Shown here: in pieces, positions 27,401 through 36,347 of the stretch | Layout of the letters: every line of letters begins with the position of its first letter | How positions within the stretch are numbered: the first letter of the stretch is position 1 | Assembly: GCA_008508345.1 (NCBI GenBank) | Contig: QNGE01000142.1 | Location: 326,063 to 390,062 of the forward strand | Direction: 5' to 3' | Length of the DNA: 64,000 bases | Source: Paragonimus westermani | Lineage: Eukaryota > Platyhelminthes > Trematoda > Plagiorchiida > Troglotrematidae | Translations under genes and position numbers: made by a program | The notes under the pieces: model-generated | Database searches by the model: none | What the model was told of the DNA's origin: nothing | What the model saw: only the letters and a program-made list of their open reading frames with translations

Positions 27401-30400
27401 TTGAAGAAAGGAGAGGTAAAATAGTCATTAATCTTACGGGTACAATTTTGACTATGACACACTACCGTGTCACAGACTGTCCCTGCTTAGCGGTTTGACT
27501 GATCACAAATTATTCAGTTAAGCAGGGAGTACACGCAAAGCTTGTTCGATGACTACACTGTTGATCGACTGCCTTGAGCCAAATTCCAACCATCACTTGA
27601 CAGAATAACTGTTGTAAAATGCGCTAGAAGCTCCACCAACATAACAGCCATCAAGGAAGGTTTATTTTCAGTGCCTCGGCTGTCGATCTCACGCATCTCC
27701 CAAATACGACTAATAGATCATAGCGTTTATTGCATAAGCAGCCTAACCGAAGGAGACAGCGGCGGTCCAAAACATGAGGTTCAGATACAGCATCTACAAG
27801 AATTTGATGGGTTTCTGCTCCATAAAGCAGAAGTGAACACGCACCTATTAGGTGTCCTGCCGAAGTTAAACAACTGAACCTCAGTGGATCACCGCCTGAG
27901 TCAAATAACCACCAAAGAAGGCGAGTGAAATTAATTACTTATAATGTTTGGCTCCTGCTTCTCTCAGTTCAACGACTCAAATGCAGCTCGCTCTACGTAA
28001 GCATTAATTATCAACATCAATGTTGACCACACAACTAAATCTACAAAAAATGCGACATTAGAGGTTAATGGCTGTACGGTTGCCCAAGTCACCTATAACA
28101 ACTCAGGCGTACAAAAACGATCCGACTCAAACATGTAGCGCTATTTCCTAATTCTGATTTCATTATTTTGAAAATTGGAACGACGTCCACTTTGAACAGG
28201 CACTTTCCTGTACCGTTTTTTTGCAAGAACGAGAGAAACATCGTCAAGCGGTCGAAGCTAGTGCTTATATCAAGACGGGCCCTGAACTTCATGGCGAGTC
28301 AAAGAAAATATTTTGTCTATTCAGGAGGTTATCCCATCCACTACATCTCTGATGTCATCGGCACAGTACCCCTGGTCCACAATCTAAAAAACCTTAGAGA
28401 TCAAGCCAAGGTGTCCTAACCAATAGAAATAGCAATCCGCCAACCAATGCATCCTCATCTCCTGCAACCCTCATTACAATGGCTATGGAGTAATTTCTAC
28501 CTGAATTCTATGATTGGAACAGCGTGCTGGACTTCCCTTCCGCAGCACGGAGGTGGGATGTCCGACCAGTTTCTGCGGCGCATTCCATGAAGAACCTCAA
28601 GTTTTAACCGGTTAAAGACTGCCTCATATTAATAAACCGTACACATTCTCGGGGTCAGAAGAGACTGAATCACTCGCAAATTCCTACGAGAGGTTGTAAA
28701 ATAAACACATCAGGTTGCGTTATGTGACAGAGAATCTGCCATATAACAAGAGGATTTTTAGGGCTACCGAGCAGCAGATAGCGACTCCTGTGAGCCTACC
28801 ACCTAAGCCTTTTTTCACGCTTTTTGTCGTTCGTTACCAAGCTCTTTTTGCGCCATCCTATCGCTTTTCACAACGAAATTGGCCCTCAACTTCACGTACG
28901 TTAAATGTTCGCGCATATATAATATGGCATCAGAAGTCAGAAAACGTCACACACCCATTCGCTTACGGAAACTAGGCTTTAGGCCCACATTAGTGGTAGC
29001 GATTTGAACGTCCCCAGGTATTTAGTGAACAATGCCGATCATTCCCGAGAGAGAATAGAAGGCTCTGTGATCTTCGGTAATCATTCCTCTGACGCTGGAA
29101 TGATTTAGGTTGATAAATTTAATGATTTTGCCAACATTAACAGTACTTAGCTAAGACACCTTCCTCTTGCAACACTTCAGATGATGACGATTTTCATCTA
29201 CGTATCATGGGTTATCTTGCCGCGCTCAAGATAAATCGGCCATCATCATCCATTTTGAAATGTGGTAACAGATTATTGTCGTCCTTCTCGACGTTGGTAC
29301 GACGGATGTCGAGGTCACATTATGTCGGCCTCCGTATGCAGCACCGTTACCGATAGGTCTCTTCGCCTTATGACATAATTATCACGCAGGCGAATCACGT
29401 ATCAGACACAGTGGACATCTGGTAATAGTTGCCACAAACAGGAAGGAAGTCCAAATGTGAAAGCTTCAACCAGGCTAACCGAAAAGACTTGGGGAGCCAT
29501 CTTTATTCTTATACTTCAATTCACAAATCAAATGACGGAATGTTTACCCGTAATGTACAACGTTTGCAGTTCCTATCACCACTCAACTCTTCTGCACAGA
29601 ATATACCAACTCTCTGAACATCGGCTTCAAAGTATTCCTAAACCATTAACTTACAGGCAACTTGGAATGATATACAACGTTTCTGGTCCTACTTTGCACT
29701 ACAGTTTACCTCCACGAAATTTTCGGCAGACATTCTTTGATAGTGACATTTTCGTACAATACGGTAATGATTTTCTATTCAATGGTAGTCCGTATAACAT
29801 GATCAGTCCATATAGAACCCATTATAGGATCATTAAAGAAACGACAGTTGGGTAGGCAGAATACCTTTAGAAGTTGTTTCGTGGGAAGCTCCGTGAATGA
29901 GGAGAAGCCATGTTCACGCTAATTTCCAAGGCGGATAATCGGCACTCTCCGGCTGGGTACCGAACATTTAGTTTTTCTAGAAGTTCGTGTCAGGTTAGGG
30001 AGTGCCTGTTGAAAGGTACCCTCTTTACAGACCATCCAAGTGAAAGCCATTTTTATTCTCAGTAACCTGGTTTCTTCGCTAATTGGTAACGCGTAACAAA
30101 TAAGCTTATACTGATGGTTAACATGAAAAAAGCTTGAGACGGTGATTTCATTCCATATCATTTCCGACTCTGCTAAGTTATACGGTCGTGTTCCACGTGG
30201 TTTTTTCACATGTGAGGTGGAAGCCCAAAGCATTCAAGAAGACGTTATGCATTGATCGTCTTCTTTTCTGGTTGATAGAACGTTTGGAGTTAAAACCGGG
30301 TCGGACCTACTCAAATTCTTTGGTACTTTCTTAGGATTCAGTGATCTGTCTTCTTTTGTCTTCTATTTACACCAGTGACTTATCAGACGAAATATTTAGC

Positions 30401-32891
30401 AACCCCGTTTAATGCGCTAACTACCCAAAAGTCTGGAATGCCAGTGATTTCAGTGCACTACGATGGATTCTAACGCAAGTGAGCGGTGTCAGACGATTGG
30501 AGTCTTTCTCTAGAATTGTTAGCCCACCTGTTGGTCAGTGGGATTTCTGGCAACACCTTCGTGTTGCTTAGTGCATTCAGTGCAGTGGACGTCAGGAAAC
30601 TCAACCTGAAGGAATAGCTACACATGTGGATGTCGCCTAATCCAACTTCCGCACAGCATCGGTAGATGGCAATAACAAAGAGGTTTGATACTCTTAGGAG
30701 GACCAAACGAACTTTCCCCATAATGAAAAAAGATGTTCCAAGCACTCCAAGGGTTTATATGAGGACTATTAGAGTACTTCGGTCAAATCCTGTACACCAG
30801 TTTGGTGGAAGATATGTTTGGTGTTGGGCCTCTTCTTCACGTTGCTAAAAAAGCTGTTCACTAGCCTGTGGCATTAAGATCAGGTATCACAGCTTGAAAT
30901 TCTTGGTCTGTACTCACCTGATTGCTGAGGACGCCACGGCAAGTAGATTCTCAGAATTTTTATTTAGCATAGGAATCGCTGACAAGTTTTTCATCTTAAT
31001 TTCTGACAGTGGTCTGTAGGGTCATGAAAAAACGTTTCGCACGCCTTGACCTCGGATACTCCTTACACAGCTGTTCTTCTCTTACGGGGTCTTATATCAC
31101 TGAAACGACCTCCCCCTGAAATGGTTAGTTGCTGTCTTAGGGATGCTTTTAAAATGTTCACGGACTCCCATTTTATTCAAAGCTTGTTCGATTCGCAATC
31201 CTATCATGTACCTGATATGTGCCATAATTCCTGAGAACGGTGCTATACACTGTTTTTAGTGACCATCTTTCAAGTCAACAAGCAAATGCTAATAGGCTGA
31301 GTAAAATTCTGTAATTTGGGACTTCATCTTCAAACCTACCTATTAATTAGTGAAGATTGTTAATTTCCATGATATTTCCTCGTATCGGATATCATAGTGC
31401 TTCTTCTGATGAAAAAGCACAGTCACCTCCGATAGCTTCATTGTTGTTGAGTTCGAGGATTATGCATTTCACGCTGAACAAACTCAGGGAGGCAAGGACG
31501 AATGTTGCTGATAAGTGGGCTTGAAGATAGCAGAAAATCTATTCAAACGGTAGGAAAACTACCAAGCCTAAAATAGTGCATTATGTGTTGATGAGTTAGG
31601 AAATTTCACAGTCATTATTTAAAATCCGCCAGGCTCTGCGCAAAATTTTTGCAAGCCTTCCATCAGCCGAAACTCTCATGCTCCGTGAAAACAAATTTTG
31701 GTAACGAGAAAAAATAGGCTCACAACTTTGGTCAATTGTCTGCTAACAAAATTCCCGGAAAGTAACTGGAGAATAGTTTTTCCAAGCAGAAGTTTGTTGG
31801 TTTCTAACACAGCTTTGTGACGATGGACACTTTCGAAATAAAATACTGTGATCTTACACCAATTGCTATTTAAGGATAGGCTATGGTATTCTGAGCATCT
31901 TCTCAAGAAACGTCCGTGTACAAAACACAGAACATTTCAGCAGTATGAGGATAGTAATTGGCCGATGCCGAACAATGGGACCGTTGAGAATGATGGATTC
32001 AGGGTTCAGATAATAAAACGAGCGTATTCCTTTGATCATTCAGCGAGTGAAAAAATGGCTCCCAGTGAAAAGCCAGGACAGTCAGTATGCTTCGATCATG
32101 GTGTGGTAGATTTTGTGTTGAAAAACTAGCAATACTTTCTCTTCTCTCCTTTCATTTTTTTGGCAGAAAAGAATAAAACCGATGAGAAATTGGGGTCAAG
32201 CTCTTCTCACTCAGAAGAAATCGCTCACACAGATCAACCAGTAACTTCCAATGGACTGGAAAACTATCGTTTCCTGCTTCTGCCAGGTTCCTTGGCCTTG
32301 CTTACACTAGTTGGCATGCAAGTGGTCGTTTGTGCGTTCTGGATTCCACAGTCTCTGGCAGCTCGGGTCAGGTGTTGCAGAAATTGCTCTGGAAAAAATG
32401 AAGCGGTTGATACAGAAAATCCAGACCATCACAATAAATGTGCTATACACCACATTGGAAATGGAAACTTGGCGAGTAGAGATTGCGAAACTAGTCCCCA
32501 CATGGGAAAACGTCCGATTAGTGACCTATTTTATCCAACAGTAAATTCGACTGCACTTCTTGGACTAAACTATCTTCCAACAACTGCAGCTTCTGTCTGT
32601 CGTGCTTACAATGCATGTCACTATTTATATGAGCGACCTGACGTTAGACACAATCGGCATCCGCACGTTCAACAGCTTAATGCAACTGGGCCTACTGAAT
32701 GTATCATACCCTTCAAACACACTTCAAACCAGGAAGCTCACAAACACGAAATTGCACAAGTCATGAAAAATGAATTCGCCGGAAGCAGCTGTTGCCTGGC
32801 ATCCAATGAGGATCTGATTATTCCAGTCAAGTGTAATTCCCCACCAAAATATGAACCAGGAATAAGACCATTTATCCAATTTGCTCACTAA
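3331..32891 (+). CDS. Ephrin, transmembrane (class B-like), six exons, gene span
   Basis: Membrane-anchored ligand of Eph receptor tyrosine kinases, for contact-dependent cell signalling at the plasma membrane. Exons seen: 3331-3452, 13834-13930, 14807-14981, 15335-15367, 25783-25875, 32167-32891. Spliced CDS is 1245 nt (414 aa); intron phases are 2, 0, 1, 1, 1. Residues 1-21 form a signal peptide. The ephrin domain (about 31-160) has the N-terminal HVVQWNPKN (family: VYWNSSNP), C61-P62, C83, C97-x-P, the F-I-L-K-I-S-R-F-S segment (family: FTIKFQEFSP), PGKPVYFF (family: YYFIS) and C148 followed by RRMRMRIMVK. The four cysteines and their spacing match ephrins. Sequons are at N76 and N176. The stem is about 161-208, one membrane helix about 209-232, and a 180-residue cytoplasmic tail ends in QFAH, not the vertebrate YYKV. 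The family call is firm; the microexon and 5' end are less certain. Confidence 0.85.
3453..13833 (+). other. Ephrin intron 1 (about 10.4 kb)
   Basis: Bounded by GTGAGT and TTTTTTAG. Mostly featureless. A degenerate pol III B-box-like site (GGTTCGATCC) sits at 4012-4021. A stretch open on both strands lies at 7904-8275. The remaining ORFs are of random length. Confidence 0.75.
7904..8275 (-). CDS. Unassigned 123-codon ORF in ephrin intron 1
   Basis: I do not recognise the product. The ORF opens at ATG 8275. An internal in-frame ATG (8251) follows a pyrimidine-rich acceptor-like CACACAG. The sequence is richer in G+C than its surroundings. The protein is mixed, with four cysteines, no membrane segment and no clear signal peptide. 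The plus strand over the same DNA is also open from ATG 8052 to a perfect GGTAAGT donor at 8261, so at most one of the two is coding. It may be an exon of a nested gene, an old transposon piece, or chance: ORFs of this size are expected a few times in 64 kb. Confidence 0.2.
   Translation of the reverse strand: MLTYPHTVMGINQFTVNNGVFVSLQGSMCVAFMRLRDELTTEVLVGKGKLKSVLCDEQSIGSKVIFCSGWSIAFMLRSLRTDPPGQQARVDGNQAFELQVPLKSGSSHPENGLNIQREFSQED
13834..13930 (+). CDS. Ephrin exon 2: first half of receptor-binding domain
   Basis: An acceptor TTTTTTAG precedes 13834 and the donor GTAAGA follows 13930. It enters with the last base of a codon (L41), which fits the two bases left by exon 1, and ends on a codon boundary. 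It encodes residues 42-73, including DGDNLVLSCP: a beta strand ending in the first conserved Cys-Pro (C61-P62) seen in ephrins as a D-x-L-x-x-x-C-P pattern. The run to IYW at its end corresponds to the family strand before the second cysteine. Confidence 0.85.
13931..14806 (+). other. Ephrin intron 2 (876 nt)
   Basis: GTAAGA to TTTCAG. It contains a 68-codon plus-strand ORF (14534-14740) that is out of register with the flanking phases; nothing else was seen. Confidence 0.8.
14807..14981 (+). CDS. Ephrin exon 3: core of receptor-binding domain
   Basis: A strong acceptor (TTATTTTTCAG) lies before 14807 and the donor GTAAAT after 14981; phase 0 in, phase 1 out. It encodes residues 74-131: C83, C97 with a following E-P, then FILKISRFSEL and PGKPVYFF. 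These align with the ephrin pattern C-x-x-P, F-x-I-K-F-Q-x-F-S-P, and P-G-x-x-Y-Y-F. The loop that inserts into the Eph receptor pocket in known structures would be S114-H123 (SELTHIPHFH). The usual Pro after FS is replaced by Glu. N76 is a potential glycosylation site. Confidence 0.92.
14982..15334 (+). other. Ephrin intron 3 (353 nt)
   Basis: GTAAAT to CCCCAG, the strongest pyrimidine tract among the introns of this gene. Its existence as a separate intron depends on the microexon prediction. Confidence 0.55.
15335..15367 (+). CDS. Ephrin exon 4: 33-nt microexon (predicted)
   Basis: Joining exon 3 straight to exon 5 leaves only five residues between YFF and C148, too few for an ephrin. Within 355 nt downstream of exon 3 there is a very strong acceptor (GTTTCTTTCCCCAG) and a phase 1/phase 1 open stretch of 33 nt ending at a GTGTGA donor. 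It adds ADKNTEILNNQ and a split Pro, with LNNQ at the place where ephrin-B proteins have LDNQ. The C97-C148 spacing becomes 51, near the family value. The donor is not the strongest type (C at -1), so the exon is a good prediction, not proven. Confidence 0.6.
17447..17638 (+). CDS. Possible alternative ephrin 3' exon with hydrophobic segment
   Basis: A 63-codon open stretch ends in TAG at 17636-17638. It reads as a polar linker, then a hydrophobic helix (RIITLSFASFLMVIW), then a short basic Cys-containing tail. An acceptor-like CTAAAG just upstream would give phase 1 entry, the phase left by exons 3, 4 and 5 of the ephrin. It could therefore be an alternative terminal exon giving a short-tailed form. 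Against it: the acceptor is weak, and the segment after its cysteine does not resemble the conserved last ephrin strand that exon 5 supplies. Chance is a real possibility. Confidence 0.2.
   Translation: MGRQFRLQGDCLAATVDHDISAQDDIKNWRIITLSFASFLMVIWPCLLWSKYCSRQHGWLVNS
18236..18700 (-). repeat. Diverged tandem repeat, three units
   Basis: Three related blocks (about 18246-18300, 18412-18474 and 18638-18695, plus strand) share a core of the form GAGAGTTGAAGT, then a pyrimidine-rich part, then TTAGATAA. Read on the minus strand, the second and third encode a recurring YLxGxxxTSTxGG and the first a weaker SRNNLTLGG. Unit spacing is about 170 and 220 bp. The block is G+C-richer than the intron around it. 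It is either an old minisatellite-like array or tandem pieces of a transposon; long frames are open across it on both strands. Confidence 0.45.
20310..20735 (+). mobile_element. Decayed RTE-type LINE, endonuclease domain fragment
   Basis: A plus-strand frame (20360-20644) contains AVSLTKCSIDTC followed by SRI and ESTEII. This matches the pattern A-x-S-L-x-x-x-x-I-D-V-C-C-x-x-E-T-R-I-x-D that starts the apurinic-type endonuclease of RTE/SR2-like non-LTR retrotransposons. About 100 bp later (20685-20735) another frame has a stretch resembling the following 'S-A-Y-A-P-T-D-C' region at nucleotide level, shifted by indels. The catalytic Glu of E-T-R-I is replaced (P-S-R-I). It is a fossil with no reverse transcriptase nearby. 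The assignment rests on remembered family pattern, not a search. Confidence 0.4.
24676..24814. repeat. Inverted repeat, 34-bp arms, 71-nt loop
   Basis: Left arm 24676-24709 and right arm 24781-24814 are reverse complements at 30 of 34 positions, centred on TTCGCCGAGCTTGGCA. The loop has short self-similar motifs (CATCATCAGTGCG, GTTGACATC). It could form a long hairpin or be the terminal repeats of a tiny non-autonomous transposon. No target-site duplication was identified. Confidence 0.7.
25783..25875 (+). CDS. Ephrin exon 5: last strand of the domain and stem start
   Basis: The acceptor TTAAATTCAG ends at 25782 and the donor GTAAGT starts at 25876; phase 1 in and out (93 nt). It encodes residues 143-173: QTYLC then RRMRMRIMVKLASD. 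This is the final conserved ephrin strand, where the fourth cysteine is followed a few residues on by M-x-x-x-M-K-V. The rest is Ser/Val-rich linker. The 10.4-kb intron before it explains why it is isolated. Confidence 0.85.
25876..32166 (+). other. Ephrin intron 5 (about 6.3 kb)
   Basis: GTAAGT to GGCAG. It contains an unassigned plus-strand ORF at 29457-29855. Other open stretches (26138-26392 minus, 28168-28419 plus, 30470-30745 minus, 31848-32129 plus) are of chance length or lack usable splice phases. Confidence 0.75.
29457..29855 (+). CDS. Unassigned 132-codon ORF in ephrin intron 5
   Basis: I do not recognise the product. The frame is open from an upstream GTG to TAG at 29853-29855. 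The first true ATG is at the MTECLP segment, after a hydrophobic run TWGAIFILILQF that could be a signal-peptide core supplied by an upstream exon. The remainder is rich in Tyr, Pro, Asn and His (IYNVSGP, FNGSPYNM) with sequons and two cysteines. A GTAGGC at the end could serve as a donor. Length is at the edge of what chance gives in a window of this size. Nested secreted protein or spurious ORF. Confidence 0.2.
   Translation: MKASTRLTEKTWGAIFILILQFTNQMTECLPVMYNVCSSYHHSTLLHRIYQLSEHRLQSIPKPLTYRQLGMIYNVSGPTLHYSLPPRNFRQTFFDSDIFVQYGNDFLFNGSPYNMISPYRTHYRIIKETTVG
32167..32891 (+). CDS. Ephrin exon 6: stem, membrane helix, long cytoplasmic tail
   Basis: A long pyrimidine tract and GGCAG precede 32167. 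Phase 1 entry fits exon 5. It encodes residues 174-414 and stops with TAA at 32889-32891. The order is a Ser/Glu-rich stem with sequon NKT, a membrane helix FLLLPGSLALLTLVGMQVVV (starting at residue 209), a basic cysteine cluster RVRCC, then a tail of about 180 residues. The tail carries several tyrosines (LFYP, LNYLP, LYERP, PPKYEP) that could be phosphorylation sites. It is about twice the length usual for ephrin-B tails and lacks the YYKV end. It is the longest ORF in the window, far above chance. Confidence 0.85.
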
Positions 32892-35800
32892 CTGAAAAAT
32901 GCTAAACGTCCAAAAAGATTTTGTACGGTTAGAAGTATTTTTGACGATAAACTTGATACATTTGTTTGCGTATAAATGCAATTGTCACTAATGCTTAAAC
33001 TCACGAGGGTTAAATGTTGGCACACATCAATACCACAGTATGGAGGTATGGACGCCCGCAAACTGAGTTTTTCGAACATAATTTAGTTTCATTTTACAGT
33101 GTGCAGACCACGGTTGGCCCCAGAAACCTGAGGGCTCCATGACGTGCATAAACAATTGTCGTTTTAGCCAAACACTTGTGGTAAAGTAGTGATGTAACCA
33201 CAAAAAACACCACTAACACACAATGGCCTGTGAGTATTACGCAATACTTGTTCGCGCATTTCCAAAGACAATGTTGCTCTAACATTTTATCACAGTGGGA
33301 TCACCGTGGACTGTCAAAAGCGAGCTGAATGCTTAACAGATGAGTGTTCTGAAATCAGGTTGCGTCGATGAAACTCGGTCAGCACAGCAGTTACTGTCGG
33401 TAGGCATTTCTTTCCTACCGATAACTGGACATTTTTAGTCATCCATCTTAACAAATTTACGAATATTAGTGTCACCATTCAACACTAGTGCGACTTATAA
33501 AAGATCATGTACCTGAATACAGTGATATTATGTTGACCGTTTCACTTAACTCTATCCTTCTGTTGATACGTAGTCAATGTGACATTTTATACCATTTTCG
33601 CTGATTTGTTAACCATGAGAATATGAGGATAAGATTGTTCAACTGCACAGGCTTTGTTATATATCGACCGCTTAAATGGCATTTCGGCTATCACCGTAAA
33701 CGTTAGACATACTAAGTTGTGAATGTTGTGAAAGTTATGAGTGTAGCATCACACTCTATCGCTCAAGAATGTGTTATGCAATATTTGCAGTGACTCTGAT
33801 TAAGCAGCTTGTAATTTGTCAGCGTTTGCATTGTTATACCAGTATCGCTGGACACGTTTCCCATATGCGGCTAACTGTGAGTACATTTGACGCGAAAATC
33901 GCTCCAGACATCTCTTGAAACAAATGATAGAAAAAATATCGCATTTTGCGATATAAAAAACCGACCTGCAAATAAGTAGCGCAATGGATTATAACCAGTA
34001 ATTTATGTTAGATACCCAGTGAACGTAAGGCTACAAACCACACTCAAAGAGATATCTACAATCTCGACGAAAATTGATAGAAAATTATCGTTAAATTACT
34101 TATAAATATAAAAAACACCACCAACTCTCAGCTTGTCAAATCAATAAGAGATACAGGTTTCGTGTAGCATACTCGAAGGGTTTCTTTCATGTACAACCCG
34201 ATTATCGAATGGTAGACACTCTTTCCAAGACAGTTTAATCGTTGTCGGCTACCGTCACGAGTATGCGACGAAACAATTGCGCCAGTCTGAAAACCATCCG
34301 AAAACAACATAAACAATTGGTCGGTAGTATGGTTCATCCGTTTTTTCGTTGGTTTTTTAAATTCAGAGGCGAAGCCTATTTTTCATGTCCTTATATGGTA
34401 ATATCAGCAGTATCAATGATATCAGGATACCACAGGTTCACCGTTCAGCCGAAGCAACTTTTCTGCGAACGTTTGTTTCCAGTCATGCATCTTGTATACT
34501 AAAACGTGTCACTCAGCAAATTATTCCCTATTAAAAGTTTGTTATAAATTTCCTACTGAACCTGAAATCGAATCAGTAGAAGCCCAACTGCTTGCTTCAA
34601 TAATTTTAGTTTTAATATCATCCACACTCAACAAACTAAAAACGGCTCATTTTTCAACTCGAAGATTTTTTACAGTGTTTCTGTCTAGCCTAGTGGTCGA
34701 ACTGATATTAAAAATAGCACGCCGTGGGGGAGAAAATATAAACAATGCCGTCGTGTGGCTTGTTAAACTGGGTCGTAAATCAAGTGAACGGTTATGTTTG
34801 GTAACATTCCATTGCTTCGCTACTCAATACTAATTTACCTATGAGTCACAATACTGGTTATTGTTTGTATGTTTTACAGGTGAGCTTGGTAGAGTGATGG
34901 AAATAGTGTGCTCAGCATTTACTACACGGAAAAAGCATCACACATAGTATTACGGTTTATTTCACTCCCATGCTAATTCGCCATGGTTGGATCCATTGGC
35001 CATTTCGTTGGCTTACTGGTTAACTGCTATGAGTGAAGTAAAACTCAGATGATTAAGGCCTGCGATTTTGGATTTGTTTCTTGGTTAACTATGAGAGGCA
35101 CAACCTAGAATAGAGTATCGCGCCAAGAATATCAATTCACTAGTTGATATATAATTAGTTAATGTAAGTAAACCCCCGTAATCGTGACTGTAGGTTGTGA
35201 GTGTTAATTGCTTCCGCATTAACCTCACAACAATTGCAAACATATCAACATGCCTTGAGATTCGATCAAAAATAATTTTGAACAATCGTTATAGTCCCTG
35301 ATCATTGTAAATAGAGAATGATAGGCATTGCTTGTACTACCTAAATCAACAACTTACAAAGAGGGAGTTCTTGTCTCATGGTGAGGTTAAAGTTGCCTAT
35401 TAGACTCCAGAATCCGTATTGTTAGAAGCAGCTGTTTTGCTCAATGATTCATTAGAAACACCCACTATCTCACACATTAATCCTAATGCATCAGCGCGCG
35501 GAAGTTAACGGCTGATGGCAAAGGTTGCGGAGTAAACATTTTGTAGTACTTATTCATATACTGCTAAATTTTGGGAGCATTTTTGATGAGTAAACGCCTA
35601 TTGTGTAGCATCTCGGTTTAATTTATATTTCGCCAGCGTAGAATGGAAAGAAAATTAGAAGATTTGTATGTACAGGTGGAAGAACACAAACGAGCAAAGA
35701 GCTGGTTTCTGTGATATGAAAGATAGCTTCCGATTTCATGGTGGACACTAGCCAGCAACAGATCGGACGAGTTGTTACCACTAACATCACACGTATGTAT

Positions 35801-36260
35801 TACTGTTCTGGGTTCACAACCAAAAAGATGGACAAAAACGGCAACTTCAAACGATATCCCATTTGTCGTTATTGACTAATGCAAACAATATGTTAAGGTA
35901 AGTTGTAACACATTGTACCACTTTCAGAACTATAGCATATTGTCAGTGGTACGAAGGCTGTTATAGTGGACTGAGCTAGTTAATCGCAGCAATACCTTAC
36001 ACAGCTGCTTTGCAGATGTTATCCGGGGAATTCGAGGTGCGAACGGATTTCGTTCTGACTTTTCTATAGTAGAAACAAGAATTCTGCAAAAATAAACCAA
36101 ACAAGGTGAAGTTCACTTCACATGTCTGGAAGACACGTCTGGTTATGTTTTAAGTGCAAAACTTGAAACGTTTGTTATTCGTTGAATCACAACTATTCTT
36201 CTACGTATAATGTTAACGTTTTTAAAAAGGGTACAGGTGAAATACATTAGTGGCTTTGAT
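32892..36260. other. Ephrin 3' UTR and downstream spacer
   Basis: No AATAAA was seen in the first kilobase after the stop; the nearest variants are TATAAA near 32972 and 33496. A 113-codon plus-strand ORF at 34492-34833 has no recognisable features and looks like chance. Confidence 0.4.
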
Positions 36261-36347
36261 ATGTCAGTGAGCCGAGTTCAGTTGGTACCATATTTAATGT
36301 TCTGTTTGGCCATCTGGCATTCGGCGCCGTATTTTGGGGAAAAAAAG
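36261..36347 (+). CDS. Candidate first exon with signal peptide
   Basis: ATG at 36261 followed by 29 codons and a GTATGT donor at 36348 (phase 0). The peptide has the layout of a secretory signal: MSVSRVQLVP, then hydrophobic YLMFCLAIW, then HSA before PYF as a plausible cleavage site. It starts 3.4 kb after the ephrin stop on the same strand, so it could open the next gene. The next open stretch downstream (from about 36989, after TTCAAACAG) needs phase 1, so the two do not join directly. Product unknown. Confidence 0.25.

Noticed and set aside
27752..27769. GDSGGP hexapeptide in a plus-strand ORF, resembling the active site of trypsin-like proteases
   Set aside because: No cysteine or Asp-Ser context directly before it, and no His/Asp motifs or other protease exons nearby; a six-residue match in a chance-length ORF.
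31848..32129. 93-codon ORF just upstream of, and in frame with, ephrin exon 6
   Set aside because: It ends in TAG before the exon 6 acceptor. No phase 1 acceptor with a pyrimidine tract exists in it, so it cannot be spliced between exons 5 and 6.
34492..34833. 113-codon plus-strand ORF after the ephrin gene
   Set aside because: No start context, splice support or recognisable domain; within chance length.
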